Origin: Ponticaulis koreensis DSM 19734
GTDB lineage: Bacteria; Pseudomonadota; Alphaproteobacteria; Caulobacterales; Hyphomonadaceae
Reading direction: 5' to 3'
Assembly: GCF_000420665.1 (NCBI RefSeq)
Contig: NZ_ATVJ01000001.1
Location: 620,001-684,000, forward strand
DNA length: 64,000 nt
Position 1 is the first letter of the stretch, and every line of letters begins with the position of its first letter. Below the pieces are notes generated by a model, which was not told the origin of the DNA, searched no databases, and saw only the letters and a program-made list of their open reading frames with translations. Made by a program: the position numbers and the translations under genes. Shown piece after piece: positions 33,887 to 43,832 of the stretch.

Positions 33887-35068
33887 ATGCGTATCTTCTT
33901 TTTAATGTTCCTCGCAGGTATGCCGCTGGCAAGCGCCGCTATCGCAGAAACTGAGTATGATTTCGACACGGATCTGACCCTTGTGGCGTCCATTCTTTCG
34001 GACGAAAGCGAGGGTGTTGAAACCGAAGGTCTGATGGGAGAATTGTCCTTTGGCGGCTCTGCCAGTCAGGTTCTGGAGAACGGGGTAGAGGTCAGCGGAA
34101 ACTTTGCCTTTCGCCTGCAGTCAGATCACCCCAACCGCGCAGGCTTTTCGGGGCACATAATAGAGTGCCCGCCCGCATTTGCAGGCTGCCCGAGCCTTAA
34201 CGGACAAGGCATTCGCGGCGCGTTTTCTCGCATTTCTACACTTTCTTTTACCGACGAAGCCGGGCCGCGCGGCAGCCTTGAGCGGGCCTATATTGAGATT
34301 GATGGCGGCTGGGGCGCGCTGGGCATTGGCATTGATGAGGGCGTGGGCGCTCGCTTTTACGAAGGCGGCCCGACCGTCTTCACGCTTGCGCGCGATCATG
34401 ACCCGATCCTCGACCCGACCGGTATAAACGGTGTGCGCGTTCGCAATGATATCTCCTCCATCGGGGCGAAGGTCAGCTATGTCACCCCGCGCATTCTGGG
34501 TCTGCGCGCTGGTCTCTCTTATACGCCGGATGCAGGCACACGCGGGCTGGACCTCGATACAGACAGACGCGCACCCGGCGTAATCGAGCCAGAACTTGAT
34601 GATGTCATCGAAGTGGGGCTTCAATTTTCTCGTCTGCTCCGTAGCGCAGACCTTCGCGTTCGCAGCTCGCTGACCTGGTCACAAGCCAATAGCGCCTCTT
34701 CTTTTTATAGCGATACATCGACCACCAGCTTCGGGCTGGAATTTGAACGCCGCGATGTTTTCCGCGTCGGCTTCAGCCTTTTATCCTCGGACAATGGCGG
34801 TTTTGGCGACTATTCGGCCCTCAGCGCGGGTGGTGAATGGTATGTCGATGGCTGGGCGATTGGCGTAAACGGGGTACACGCCGAAGACGACACAATCGGC
34901 TTTACCTCGCAATCAGTGACTGTTGGCGCCTCTCACGAGATCAACGACATGATCGATTTCACCATCGGCTATCGTGATAGCGAAACGGACTTCGACCTCG
35001 TTAACTTTTCTGCACAGAATTCAGCCACTCACAGCGGAGTGTTGCTCGAAGTCCGCATTCAAAAATAA
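33887..35068 (+). CDS. Outer-membrane porin (Gram-negative porin family)
   Basis: 393 residues. Signal peptide 1-20 (MRIFFLMFLAGMPLASAA). The mature chain alternates short amphipathic strands and ends with an aromatic-poor but charged strand (SGVLLEVRIQK). Segments such as LERAYIEIDGGWGALGIGID and SRLLRSADLRVRSSL fit trimeric porins of Alphaproteobacteria. It allows diffusion of small solutes. It is divergent from DUF3576-leuS. Confidence 0.85.
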   Translation: MRIFFLMFLAGMPLASAAIAETEYDFDTDLTLVASILSDESEGVETEGLMGELSFGGSASQVLENGVEVSGNFAFRLQSDHPNRAGFSGHIIECPPAFAGCPSLNGQGIRGAFSRISTLSFTDEAGPRGSLERAYIEIDGGWGALGIGIDEGVGARFYEGGPTVFTLARDHDPILDPTGINGVRVRNDISSIGAKVSYVTPRILGLRAGLSYTPDAGTRGLDLDTDRRAPGVIEPELDDVIEVGLQFSRLLRSADLRVRSSLTWSQANSASSFYSDTSTTSFGLEFERRDVFRVGFSLLSSDNGGFGDYSALSAGGEWYVDGWAIGVNGVHAEDDTIGFTSQSVTVGASHEINDMIDFTIGYRDSETDFDLVNFSAQNSATHSGVLLEVRIQK

Positions 35069-35129
35069 TTCAAGATTCATATGCTAGGCTGACCTTTCAA
35101 TTAACCTGAAAGTCGGCATAAATATCATT

Positions 35130-35567
35130 ATGAAAACGCATATGCTCATCTGTGCAGGGATTACCCTGATATTCTGTGGCTCCGCCGCAGCTCAGAACGC
35201 GTCTGCAATTTCACCTGACGAGTCCAGCTATCTGACACCGAACAGCTGGACACGTAATTTCACCCTGTCCGACACGACACCTAGCCCGAGCGATCCGGTC
35301 CCGAGCGTTACGCTTCAGGAGCGGTCTCAGGATTTCCAGATTATCGGAACCAGCCGCTGGGCCATGAACCTCAACGTCACCACACGTTCGGAAGATTCTC
35401 CGCTACCACGCGAAGAATACCGTGCGGGCGCGACCTATCAGTTCACGCCGCGCTTCAGCTTTGGTGGTTCTGTGAGCGTTGGTGCTGACGAGCTGGACGA
35501 TGTGTCCCGCTGGCAGGAACAGGAAGTTGAAGCAGGCGTTCGTCTCGAAACGACCTTCCGCTTTTAG
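35130..35567 (+). CDS. ntrZ: NtrZ-like periplasmic protein
   Basis: 145 residues with a signal peptide (ends SAAAQ). The C-terminal half reads like NtrZ of Caulobacterales: SRWAMNLNVTTRSEDSPLPR, then a Tyr/Phe-rich region with TPRFSFGGSVSVG and a terminal GVRLETTFRF. NtrZ is a periplasmic partner that tunes the NtrY sensor kinase. NtrY itself is not in the window, so the assignment rests on sequence resemblance only. The gene follows the porin on the same strand. Confidence 0.6.
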   Translation: MKTHMLICAGITLIFCGSAAAQNASAISPDESSYLTPNSWTRNFTLSDTTPSPSDPVPSVTLQERSQDFQIIGTSRWAMNLNVTTRSEDSPLPREEYRAGATYQFTPRFSFGGSVSVGADELDDVSRWQEQEVEAGVRLETTFRF

Positions 35568-35576
35568 GCTTTCCCT

Positions 35577-36326
35577 TTAATTCGTATCATCCGGATAGCG
35601 TGAGAAATCGTCTGACTTAACGATTCCGTGGTCCTCAAGCCAGTTGCGAACCGGCGCGAGCATACGCATGACGGCATGGCGGGTCGGGCGCGATGTTGTA
35701 AAGGCTGGCAGCCCCTCGTCGGCGATCACCAGATCCGCAATGTATTTATGAGGGCCGGTCACGCGGTGATGGGTCGGGCGCACAAAATTCAGGTACTGGG
35801 AAATCACGCGGTCGACGCTACGGCCCCGCCCGCCCTGATCTTCGGGCGCGGTATCACGCAGAATACGGCGCGCAAGACGCAGATCATCGGGCGTATCGAC
35901 ATAGACTTTCAGGTCGAAAAGCTCGGCAATCGCCGGGTCAGACAGCACGTGGATGCCTTCAACAATCGTAACGCGCTTCGGAACGACAGTTTCAAATTCG
36001 CCTTTTTTGCGGTCATGCGCAGCAAAGTCATACACCGGCTGGTCGATGGTTTCGCCACGTTTCAAAGCTGCGATATCGCGATACATCATTGCCATGTCTT
36101 TGGAGCGGACATCATCAAAGTTGATGGTCGCTTCGACTTCTGCTGCCGGCATGCCGACAATGCCATTCTCTTCGCGGGTTTTGTAGTAATTGTCCTCACC
36201 CAGCACTACGCACAGCTCTTCACCCAGTACGCAGGCGATGGCTTCAGAAAGTGTGGATTTACCGGAACCCGATCCGCCGGAGACAGCGATCAGGCAAACA
36301 GTCTGTTCAGGGGGCGTGTGTGGCAA
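35577..36326 (-). CDS. udk: Uridine kinase
   Basis: 249 residues. Walker A GGSGSGKST (residues ~16-24), DNYY and the YDFAAHDR segment of the uridine kinase/PRK-like family. It phosphorylates uridine and cytidine in pyrimidine salvage. It overlaps the upstream CAP-domain gene by 20 bases. Confidence 0.88.
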   Translation of the reverse strand: MPHTPPEQTVCLIAVSGGSGSGKSTLSEAIACVLGEELCVVLGEDNYYKTREENGIVGMPAAEVEATINFDDVRSKDMAMMYRDIAALKRGETIDQPVYDFAAHDRKKGEFETVVPKRVTIVEGIHVLSDPAIAELFDLKVYVDTPDDLRLARRILRDTAPEDQGGRGRSVDRVISQYLNFVRPTHHRVTGPHKYIADLVIADEGLPAFTTSRPTRHAVMRMLAPVRNWLEDHGIVKSDDFSRYPDDTN

Positions 36327-37236
36327 GGTCTGACACCGGTCCGTTCAGCATGAGAAAATGTGAGCGGCTTGCCTGCACGAGAACGACAAGACGGACAAGC
36401 CCTTCGCCATCAACTTCTGGCACTATGACGCGGTTTGTACGTCCGCGCGCGAGCATCTCGCCATTTTTACGCTCGAGAATCCAGCCACCCACCGGACGTC
36501 CGTTGAGTTCAGTCGGCAGGTCAAATGTCAGGCCCGGAAAAATGCGCGACGGCCAGTTCTCATCAAGATAACCTTCGGCCGAGAGAAACACCTGCACGCC
36601 GACATAGGTATTGCCATGGCGAACAATCGCAGCGCCGGCATGGGAGTAATCAGCATTGATCATCACATCGAAGTGGCGCGGGCTGAGCTCTAACTGCTCC
36701 TGCAACAGGCCCGGATTATAGGTCTCGGGCCAGCCATCGCGGTACCAGGCAAGGTTCTCACCGGCATAGCCGAAAATCTCATTCCGGCGCAGGCGGCGCA
36801 GACGGTCATCATTGCGGAGACCTTCCAGAGACTGGTGAGAGAAATAGTCCCGCCGCAACATATCAATGCCATGCAGACGCGCGACTTCAGCAGCGCCCGG
36901 ATGCCAGACAACCGGCGGAAGGCCCTGCGCTACGCGAACTTCATTGAGGCGGTGAAACATGACCAGCACATCACCATCCAGCATCTGCATTTCGGGTGCA
37001 TTCTCGCCAAGACAGCGGGCCGCATATTGCAAATAGGAGGAGACATCGGTCGGGAGGGTCTGCGTATGCGCACAGCGCTCTGCAGCCGTCGTATAGGAAA
37101 TGTCCACCGGAGCAGGCACCAATTCATCAGCCCCTAAGGACCGGTTAGGCATCTGCTCCAGCAGGATAAAAACGCACAGGAATGTTACGCAGAAATTCAG
37201 GGCTCCTGAGAGACTATCCCATCGAGAACCAGGCAT
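36307..37236 (-). CDS. CAP-domain (SCP-like) secreted protein
   Basis: 309 residues. An N-terminal hydrophobic segment (about 12-30) is a signal anchor. The CAP core has LNEVRVAQGLPPV, HGIDMLRRDYFSHQS and GENLAWY, the usual His/Glu set. A C-terminal beta-rich part follows (about 215-309). Bacterial CAP proteins are secreted or envelope-bound; function is mostly unknown. It overlaps udk at its 3' end. Confidence 0.88.
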   Translation of the reverse strand: MPGSRWDSLSGALNFCVTFLCVFILLEQMPNRSLGADELVPAPVDISYTTAAERCAHTQTLPTDVSSYLQYAARCLGENAPEMQMLDGDVLVMFHRLNEVRVAQGLPPVVWHPGAAEVARLHGIDMLRRDYFSHQSLEGLRNDDRLRRLRRNEIFGYAGENLAWYRDGWPETYNPGLLQEQLELSPRHFDVMINADYSHAGAAIVRHGNTYVGVQVFLSAEGYLDENWPSRIFPGLTFDLPTELNGRPVGGWILERKNGEMLARGRTNRVIVPEVDGEGLVRLVVLVQASRSHFLMLNGPVSDLATHAP

Positions 37237-37260
37237 TCAGAAGCCCCTGTTACACTGCGA

Positions 37261-39384
37261 TCACTCTTCGGAATCAGAGGCTTTCTCTTTACCGGTTTCC
37301 TGATCAACGACCTTCATAGACAGGCGTACTTTGCCACGATCGTCGAAGCCAAGCAACTTGACCCATACAGTATCACCTTCAGAAACAACGTCCTTCGGGT
37401 GTTTTACGCGCTCTTCAGCCATCTGGCTGACATGCACGAGACCGTCTTTAGGGCCAAAGAAGTTCACGAAAGCACCGAAGTCTTTGACGGCAACAACCTT
37501 GCCTTCATAAACTTCGCCGACTTCCGGTTCAGCAACGATAGAGTGGATCCACTTGCGAGCCGCATCGATGGACGCCTTATCGAGCGCAGACAGGGTAACC
37601 TTGCCGTCGTCTTCGATATTGACCTTCGCACCTGTGGTCTCAACGATCTCACGGATGACCTTGCCGCCAGAACCGATAACTTCACGGATCTTGTCGGAAG
37701 GAATCTGCATGCTTTCCATTTGTGGCGCGTTTGCAGACAGCTCACCGCGGCTTTCGCCGAGCGCTTTGTTCATCTCGCCAAGGATGTGCATGCGACCGCC
37801 GCTCGCCTGAGCGAGAGCCGTTTTCATGATGTCCTCAGTGATACCAGCGATTTTGATGTCCATCTGCAGAGAGGTGATACCTTCAGATGTACCCGCCACT
37901 TTGAAGTCCATGTCGCCGAGGTGATCTTCGTCGCCCAGGATGTCAGACAGAACAGCAACGCCGTCTTCGTCTTTGATCAGACCCATAGCGATACCGGAAA
38001 CCGGACGCTTGATCGGAACACCAGCATCCATAAGCGCCAGAGATGTACCGCAAACAGTCGCCATGGAAGACGAACCGTTAGACTCGGTGATCTCGGAAAC
38101 AACGCGCAGAACGTAAGGGAATTCGTCCTTCGTAGGCAGAACTGCCTTCGTTGCACGCCATGCCAGCTTACCGTGACCGATTTCACGACGACCCGCACCG
38201 CCCATACGACCTGTCTCGCCGACAGAATATGGTGGGAAGTTGTAGTGCAGCATGAACGATTCTTTGTAGAGACCGTCCAGACCGTCAATCATCTGCTCGT
38301 CGTCAGCTGTACCGAGTGTCGCCACACAGATCGCCTGAGTTTCACCGCGGGTGAACAAGGCAGAACCGTGAGTACGTGGCAGAATGCCAACTTCGGAAAC
38401 AATCGGGCGAACCTGATCAAGCGCACGGCCGTCAATACGAACGCCGGTCTTGATGATGTCGCCGCGAACGACTTTCGCTTCAGCTTTCTTGAACACGTCT
38501 TTGAAGACGAGAGCATCCATGCCCTCTTTCTCTTCAGTCGCAACCAGAGCTTCAGCCGCTTTCGCGCGCGCTTCGCCTACAGCTGCCTGACGCTCAGCCT
38601 TGTCCTTGATCTTGTAAGCAGCAGACAGGTCTGCGCCAACGAGGTCCTGAACCTGCTTGAGTTCTGCAGAGCGATCTTCCGGCTCATAGTCCCAAGGCTC
38701 TTTCGCAGCGCGTTCGCCAAGGTCGATGATCAGGTCGATAACTTCCTGGATCGCTTTGTGGCCAGCCATTACAGCGCCCAGCATAACGTCTTCGGAAAGT
38801 TCTTTCGCTTCGGACTCAACCATCATGACCGCGTCCTGAGTACCCGCAACGCAGAGGTCGAGGTCGCTCTCAGGAAGCGCCTGAATAGTCGGGTTGATGA
38901 TGTACTCACCATCTTTATAGCCAACGCGGCAACCGCCGATCGGGCCCATGAACGGTACACCTGAAATGGTGAGCGCCGCAGATGCAGCAACCATAGCAAC
39001 CATGTCAGGATCGTTTTCACCGTCATAAGACAGTGCAGTCAGAACGACTTGAACTTCGTTTTTGAAGCCATCAACGAAAAGCGGACGGATCGGACGGTCA
39101 ATGAGACGTGATGTCAGCGTTTCTTTTTCGGTCGGGCGACCTTCGCGCTTGAAGAAACCGCCTGGAATGCGGCCAGCAGCGTAGTATTTTTCCTGGTAGT
39201 TTACGGTCAGCGGGAAAAAGTCCTGACCTGGTTTAGCCTCTTTCTGGGCTACGACAGTCGCGAGAACCGTTGTCTCGCCATAGGTTGCCAGCACGGCACC
39301 GTCGGCCTGACGCGCTACGCGTCCAGTCTCCAGCACAAGCGGACGACCCGCCCATTCTGTCGACACTACATGTTTATCGAACAT
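37261..39384 (-). CDS. pnp: Polyribonucleotide nucleotidyltransferase (PNPase)
   Basis: 707 residues. Two RNase PH cores with a helical linker between them, then the KH domain ([11 protein letters not shown]) and S1 domain ([19 protein letters not shown]). It degrades RNA phosphorolytically in the degradosome. It is downstream of rpsO, with a terminator-like hairpin between them that may leave some read-through. Confidence 0.98.
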   Translation of the reverse strand: MFDKHVVSTEWAGRPLVLETGRVARQADGAVLATYGETTVLATVVAQKEAKPGQDFFPLTVNYQEKYYAAGRIPGGFFKREGRPTEKETLTSRLIDRPIRPLFVDGFKNEVQVVLTALSYDGENDPDMVAMVAASAALTISGVPFMGPIGGCRVGYKDGEYIINPTIQALPESDLDLCVAGTQDAVMMVESEAKELSEDVMLGAVMAGHKAIQEVIDLIIDLGERAAKEPWDYEPEDRSAELKQVQDLVGADLSAAYKIKDKAERQAAVGEARAKAAEALVATEEKEGMDALVFKDVFKKAEAKVVRGDIIKTGVRIDGRALDQVRPIVSEVGILPRTHGSALFTRGETQAICVATLGTADDEQMIDGLDGLYKESFMLHYNFPPYSVGETGRMGGAGRREIGHGKLAWRATKAVLPTKDEFPYVLRVVSEITESNGSSSMATVCGTSLALMDAGVPIKRPVSGIAMGLIKDEDGVAVLSDILGDEDHLGDMDFKVAGTSEGITSLQMDIKIAGITEDIMKTALAQASGGRMHILGEMNKALGESRGELSANAPQMESMQIPSDKIREVIGSGGKVIREIVETTGAKVNIEDDGKVTLSALDKASIDAARKWIHSIVAEPEVGEVYEGKVVAVKDFGAFVNFFGPKDGLVHVSQMAEERVKHPKDVVSEGDTVWVKLLGFDDRGKVRLSMKVVDQETGKEKASDSEE

Positions 39385-39402
39385 ATATCTCTCTTTTCAT
39401 AC

Positions 39403-39437
39403 AAAAACCCGCCAGTAGCCGGATTGCCGCTGGCGGG
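39403..39437 (-). terminator. Terminator/attenuator between rpsO and pnp
   Basis: Minus-strand stem CCCGCCAG (39437-39430) with CTGGCGGG (39415-39408), followed by TTTTT. Position 18 bases past the rpsO stop fits a partial terminator. Confidence 0.85.
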
Positions 39438-39454
39438 TATTTTCTCGGTTTGCC

Positions 39455-39724
39455 TTAGCGGCGGAGACCGAGCTCTCCAATGAGCGCCTGATAACGCTCT
39501 TCATCACGGGACTTTACATAGTCCAGCAGCTTCCGGCGTGTTGCGACCATTTTCAGGAGGCCACGACGGGAGTGATTGTCTTTTTTGTTGTCTTTGAAGT
39601 GCTCTGTGAGGTTTGAAATGCGCTCTGTGAGGATCGCAACCTGTACTTCAGGTGAACCTGTGTCACCTTCTGAACGAGCAAATTTCTTGACCAGCTCTTG
39701 TTTCTTTTCAGCCGTAATCGACAT
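39455..39724 (-). CDS. rpsO: 30S ribosomal protein S15
   Basis: 89 residues, starting [20 protein letters not shown], with the family core [14 protein letters not shown] and [16 protein letters not shown]. It binds the central domain of 16S rRNA. It precedes pnp as in most bacteria. Confidence 0.98.
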   Translation of the reverse strand: MSITAEKKQELVKKFARSEGDTGSPEVQVAILTERISNLTEHFKDNKKDNHSRRGLLKMVATRRKLLDYVKSRDEERYQALIGELGLRR

Positions 39725-39956
39725 CGCAATACTTTCTTTCTTCGCCCGCTTTGGGGAGGGCGTGTGTTATAGCCAGATTGGCATTGGAAACAGGTCGCTT
39801 GCCTCAGTTCAGCGCATGCCGAGATGTCGTCCAGCAAGGCTAAGTGCGACACAGGTCGACCCGTGGCGCGCTTATGACAGAAAATGCCCTGAAAGGAAAG
39901 ACCTGTCGGGCCGTGGCGCGCGCCCCTGCGCATTACCTTCGAATTATTTTGTGCGG

Positions 39957-39971
39957 TTAATCTGCGGTTAA
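39957..39971. promoter_or_regulatory. CtrA-type box TTAA-N7-TTAA
   Basis: TTAATCTGCGGTTAA at 39957-39971 is a perfect TTAA-N7-TTAA; the surrounding TGCGGTTAA is directly repeated (39952-39960, 39963-39971). It lies 46 bases before the histidine kinase gene. A further TTAACC half-site lies in GTCCGTTAACCG just downstream. CtrA regulation is inferred from the consensus known in Caulobacter. Confidence 0.6.
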
Positions 39972-40017
39972 GGTCTTCATAACGTCCGTTAACCGATACG
40001 GGCGTAGCTTTCACGCC

Positions 40018-41808
40018 ATGCTCAAGATTTCGCGCCGCGCCCTACGCTTCTATTTTATCGGTATCGCGCTGATCGCTCTGATGACGACAGCCGGTCATAT
40101 GCTGATCACCCGCGTTGTGGGTGATCAGCAAGCCTATGCGTCCGTCATCAACCTGTCGGGTCGCCAGCGTATGCTCTCCCAGCGGATCGCACTCAATGCG
40201 CAAGGTTTGCTGCTGACGAATATGCAACGCGACTATGATGCGTTGAGCCAGTCTCTCGATGAATTCGAATCCGCGCACACAGCTCTGATGACCGGGTCAC
40301 CTCATCCGCGCCTCACATGGAATGCACCGGTTAACGCCTCTACAGAGGTTATCTATCGCGGCGAAACCAATCTTGATGAGCAGGTGCAGACGTATATCCG
40401 TCAGGGACGTATGATGCTGACGGACGAGACACGCACGCAAAGTGTGGCCGATGCGCTTCGTGACCAAAGCGCGGGCGAGCTGATCAACGGCCTTGAGCTT
40501 GCCGTTAGAGAATACCAGAGAGAAGCGGAAATCGCCAGCGACCGCGCCATTCAGATTGGCACTGTCCTCTGGGTCGCGACCCTCATCATGCTCATCATAG
40601 AATGGGTGTTTATCTTCAAGCCGCAGAATGACAGGCTATATCGCCTGATCAGAATGCTCGTAAAGCAAAAGCGCCGTATTGGTCGGGCTCGAGAGCGGTT
40701 TTTGCTCGCGGCAACATCCGTGCGCTTCGGCATCTGGGACAGACCAGACACGTCTGAAACCCGAATAGTGTTCACAGAATCATTCCTGCGCGCGATGAGC
40801 ATTCGAAATGCTTCCGATATCAAGCAATGCTGTGATGGATTTCTGGATCTCGTCCACCCGGACCACAAAGAAGACACTCGCAATCGCCTGTTCTCGGACG
40901 CGGCTTACCGGGAAAAGGATGCGACAATGGTGCATCTTCTTCGGATTGCGCCTGACGAATATCGATGGTTTCAGACCAAGCTCCGCAATCTGGACTATGA
41001 CAAGAACGGCATTCCGCGCCGCCAGGTCGCTTTCGTATTAGATATCCACCGCCAAAAACTGGCCGAACAGATCAAGAGCGAATTCGTCTCGACAATGAAC
41101 CACGAGCTGCGCACCCCGCTCACCTCGATAAAAGGCTCACTTCAGCTCTTATCGTCTGGCAAGCTAATGGAGCTGAACCCGTCAGCGGGTCATCTGGTCG
41201 GCATGGCGATGACGAACACAGAGCGGCTGTCCGCGCTGGTTGAGGGTATTCTCGATCTTGAGCGCCTTGATGCGGGCCGTATGCCTGCTTCGCCGGAAAC
41301 TCTGCCGCTGAAAGAGGTGCTTGGCCAATGCGTCGAGAATGCCGAAGGCTATGCCAGCGCCCACGGCATTGAGATCGTCAGAGGCTGCTGCACGGGTGCA
41401 GAAGCACTTATACATGTCGACCCGGCACATCTGGCCCGCGTCATGGACAATCTTTTATCAAACGCCATCAAGTTTTCCGGTGACTCCAAACAGATCACCG
41501 TCTCCTGCAAAGCCAACGAAGATCACGTGTCCTTCTCTGTAGCCGATCAGGGTATCGGTATTGATCCGGATTTTCGTCAGCGCATGTTTGATCGCTTTAC
41601 CCAATTCGATGGCAGCTCCACCCGTAGTCATCAGGGCTCCGGCCTTGGTCTGGCGATTGTTCGGGAACTGGTGACGCTTATGAATGGGGAGGTGAGCTGC
41701 ACATCTGTTCTGAGCGAAGGCTCTTCGTTCACAGTCACCCTGCCCCGCGCGCACACCGTCACAAATACACAGATGATCGATCTGCCTTCGCAGATAACGG
41801 CAGCCTGA
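40018..41808 (+). CDS. Membrane sensor histidine kinase with NarX/PilJ-type input domain
   Basis: 596 residues. Two membrane helices (about 11-31 and 180-200) flank a periplasmic domain that opens with VINLSGRQRMLSQRIALNAQ, the signature of the type IV pili/NarX sensor domain. A PAS-like region (about 225-345) leads into HisKA with the phosphate acceptor His362 (STMNHELRTPL) and a HATPase domain (DNLLSNAIKFSG; GSGLGLAIV). No receiver domain is fused and no response regulator is adjacent. A perfect CtrA-type box lies upstream, so cell-cycle-linked expression is possible. Confidence 0.93.
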   Translation: MLKISRRALRFYFIGIALIALMTTAGHMLITRVVGDQQAYASVINLSGRQRMLSQRIALNAQGLLLTNMQRDYDALSQSLDEFESAHTALMTGSPHPRLTWNAPVNASTEVIYRGETNLDEQVQTYIRQGRMMLTDETRTQSVADALRDQSAGELINGLELAVREYQREAEIASDRAIQIGTVLWVATLIMLIIEWVFIFKPQNDRLYRLIRMLVKQKRRIGRARERFLLAATSVRFGIWDRPDTSETRIVFTESFLRAMSIRNASDIKQCCDGFLDLVHPDHKEDTRNRLFSDAAYREKDATMVHLLRIAPDEYRWFQTKLRNLDYDKNGIPRRQVAFVLDIHRQKLAEQIKSEFVSTMNHELRTPLTSIKGSLQLLSSGKLMELNPSAGHLVGMAMTNTERLSALVEGILDLERLDAGRMPASPETLPLKEVLGQCVENAEGYASAHGIEIVRGCCTGAEALIHVDPAHLARVMDNLLSNAIKFSGDSKQITVSCKANEDHVSFSVADQGIGIDPDFRQRMFDRFTQFDGSSTRSHQGSGLGLAIVRELVTLMNGEVSCTSVLSEGSSFTVTLPRAHTVTNTQMIDLPSQITAA

Positions 41809-41902
41809 ACCGTACCGCATATGGCGGATAAAGGGCAGCTAACAGCGCAATTCCCGCACGAAAATGCTGTGACATTATCTGAAAAAAGTTTTGCATCCTG
41901 AC

Positions 41903-41929
41903 GCCCTCGCACCGGTCGAGGGCATTTTT
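41903..41929 (+). terminator. Rho-independent terminator after the histidine kinase gene
   Basis: GCCCTCG (41903-41909) with CGAGGGC (41917-41923) and ATTTTTT. Confidence 0.85.
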
Positions 41930-41992
41930 TGTTTTAGAAATCAGAGCTAAGGCGCGAGATTCAGGGGTTTCTGAATTATTAGAATAAGAATG

Positions 41993-42021
41993 TTGACAAA
42001 CTTACACACCTTGCATATATT
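41993..42021 (+). promoter_or_regulatory. Sigma-70-type promoter of YRG gene 2
   Basis: TTGACA (41993-41998), 17 bases, TATATT (42016-42021). The spacer has CTTACACA, matching GTTACACA in the promoter of YRG gene 1, and both share TTGCAT. The 5' leader AAGGAACACAA (42032-42042) is 40 bases before the start codon. Confidence 0.7.
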
Positions 42022-42082
42022 TATCTCAATAAAGGAACACAAACGGCGCCTCCCCAGACGCCGAAACAGAAAGGAGCTTATT

Positions 42083-42253
42083 ATGAAAAAGCTTGTTTAT
42101 CGTGGTTACGAAGTTCGCGCTGCTAACGACAATGCAGCTCCGAAAAAAGACGCAAAACTCTTTTATCGCGGCGCGCCAGTCGCTGCAAAAGCAAACGCGT
42201 CTGAACGTAAGAACACCGCACGCCTCATCTATCGCGGCAGTGCCGCTGCATAA
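42083..42253 (+). CDS. Triple-YRG small protein (DUF4278-like), paralogue 2
   Basis: 56 residues. Motifs KLVYRG, KLFYRG and RLIYRG put tyrosines at 6, 28 and 50, about 22 residues apart; paralogue 1 (7172-7345) has 6, 27 and 51. The linkers differ almost entirely while the repeats are kept. ATG 42083 follows AAGGAG. The protein is basic and probably unstructured between the motifs. A terminator follows. The function is unknown. Confidence 0.78.
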   Translation: MKKLVYRGYEVRAANDNAAPKKDAKLFYRGAPVAAKANASERKNTARLIYRGSAAA

Positions 42254-42306
42254 TTAGATAATTAGAGGCGAACCTGGACTGCCCCCCAATCTTTCCAGGT
42301 TTTCTG

Positions 42307-42346
42307 AAGGGCTGCCCGCCCCCAATTTCCCGGCAGCCCTTTTTTC
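42307..42346 (+). terminator. Rho-independent terminator after YRG gene 2
   Basis: 10-bp stem AAGGGCTGCC (42307-42316) with GGCAGCCCTT (42332-42341), followed by TTTT. Confidence 0.88.
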
Positions 42347-42362
42347 TTGCCTGAAGTTTGGG

Positions 42363-43316
42363 TCAGATCTGGAAAACGCGGAACGGCTTGAAAAAGCCCG
42401 CGCGGATTTCACCGAGCGCCAGCGCCGTACCGTCAGCCATAGCGAGCGCGACCCGATCATCAGAGTCTTCACCCTGCAATTCGGCCCGTAGCGTCTGGAA
42501 CTTGCTCATTTCATGCGGCAGCAGGCGGAACTCATTGCCATTGCGCAGCTTCATCTCTCCCTCAGAAGAAATCTCGATCGCCGGAATGTCGTCCAGCGCA
42601 GCCTCGATAGGCACGAGAAGGCGCCTGCGAGTTTCAAGGTCGCTGACGGCTTCGAGAAGTTCTGGCGAATTACCTTCAGAGATTTCAAAATTGCCGACGC
42701 GCGTACGTTTCAGCGCGGAGACATGCCCTTCAAGGTCAAGCTTTGCTGCAAGGTCACGTACGAGCGAGCGAATATAGAAGCCTTTGCCGCAGGTGACATG
42801 AATAATTGCCTTATCACGGGTTGAGGCCTCATCAAGGCGCGCTTCATAGAGGGTCACCTGACGTGATTGCAGCTCAACCTCTTCACCGTCGCGCGCGAGA
42901 TCATAGGCGCGCTCGCCATTCACCTTGATGGCGGAGAATTTTGGCGGGACTTGCTCGATATCACCGACAAAGGTTTCGAGCGCAGCAGAAATCTCTTCCA
43001 TGTTGGCGCGCGCGTCTGATTGCGCGACCACATCGCCTTCACGGTCCTGCGTGGTCGTGGATGAGCCCCATGCAATCGTGAACGTGTAGTCCTTATCCGC
43101 ATCCATGGCGTAGGCAGACGTTTTGGTTGCTTCACCGAACGCAATCGGAAGCACGCCGTCAGCCAGCGGGTCGAGCGTGCCACCATGACCGGCTTTCTGG
43201 GCATTGAACAATCGCTTTACGAGGCCAACGGCCTGCGTGGATGTCATCTCCACCGGCTTGTTGAAATTGAGCCAGCCATGGACCGGATCGCCCTTACGGT
43301 TCTTCTTGCGTGCCAA
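42363..43316 (-). CDS. truB: tRNA pseudouridine synthase B
   Basis: 317 residues. The catalytic Asp lies in HGGTLDPLADGVLPI. It makes pseudouridine 55 in the T-loop. The C-terminal extension of about 75 residues resembles a PUA-like tail. Order rbfA-...-truB-...-rpsO-pnp continues the infB cluster, but a GDPD and a PAN-like gene, and two opposite-strand genes, are inserted. Confidence 0.96.
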   Translation of the reverse strand: MARKKNRKGDPVHGWLNFNKPVEMTSTQAVGLVKRLFNAQKAGHGGTLDPLADGVLPIAFGEATKTSAYAMDADKDYTFTIAWGSSTTTQDREGDVVAQSDARANMEEISAALETFVGDIEQVPPKFSAIKVNGERAYDLARDGEEVELQSRQVTLYEARLDEASTRDKAIIHVTCGKGFYIRSLVRDLAAKLDLEGHVSALKRTRVGNFEISEGNSPELLEAVSDLETRRRLLVPIEAALDDIPAIEISSEGEMKLRNGNEFRLLPHEMSKFQTLRAELQGEDSDDRVALAMADGTALALGEIRAGFFKPFRVFQI

Positions 43317-43430
43317 AACACATACCTCTCAGATCATCGCCGGATCGGACGGCGTATGATCGCTGCAGACCTGAACAGGAACGGGATGTTCCAATTTAGA
43401 ATTTGATGATTGGGGCGTCTCTCTAGCCCG

Positions 43431-43820
43431 TCAGTTATGGGGCGTAAACCCGAAATCCGGCGCTTCTTTTATATAGAGGTGGCTGTGGCTATCGACCATT
43501 CGGCCATCATATCCCGATAGCATGCGGCAGACAGGGGCCTCTCCGAACAGCTGCGGCTCTGTATAGGTGAAGGCCACGCAGCCGAGAAACACTTCGCAGG
43601 CAATGGCGCAGTCCAGAGGCGTCTCAACCGCCCATTCCTCATTGCCATCCCGCAGCACCGTGACCTCCTCCAGATCGGATACATTCACGCCGGCATTCCA
43701 GCTGAAATTCTCGATCCGGCGCGCAGGCTGATAGTCTTCACCATCAGGCGAGACAGATTGCGCCATGGCCGGCAGAGCGCAGAGAGCACTAAGGCAGAAA
43801 AGAGCGATCCGAAATGTCAT
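43431..43820 (-). CDS. Secreted PAN/apple-like domain protein
   Basis: 129 residues. Signal peptide ends PAMA (residue 20). The domain has the apple-type cysteine spacing: CAIACEVFLGC, AFTYTEP, then VCRMLSGY near residue 100. Such domains bind proteins or glycans. It lies 12 bases after the GDPD gene and may be cotranscribed with it. The partner is unknown. Confidence 0.75.
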   Translation of the reverse strand: MTFRIALFCLSALCALPAMAQSVSPDGEDYQPARRIENFSWNAGVNVSDLEEVTVLRDGNEEWAVETPLDCAIACEVFLGCVAFTYTEPQLFGEAPVCRMLSGYDGRMVDSHSHLYIKEAPDFGFTPHN

Positions 43821-43832
43821 CAGAAACGATCT

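Noticed and set aside
37399-38964. 521-codon open frame opposite pnp
   Set aside because: Antisense of PNPase; composition and lack of domains mark it as a shadow.
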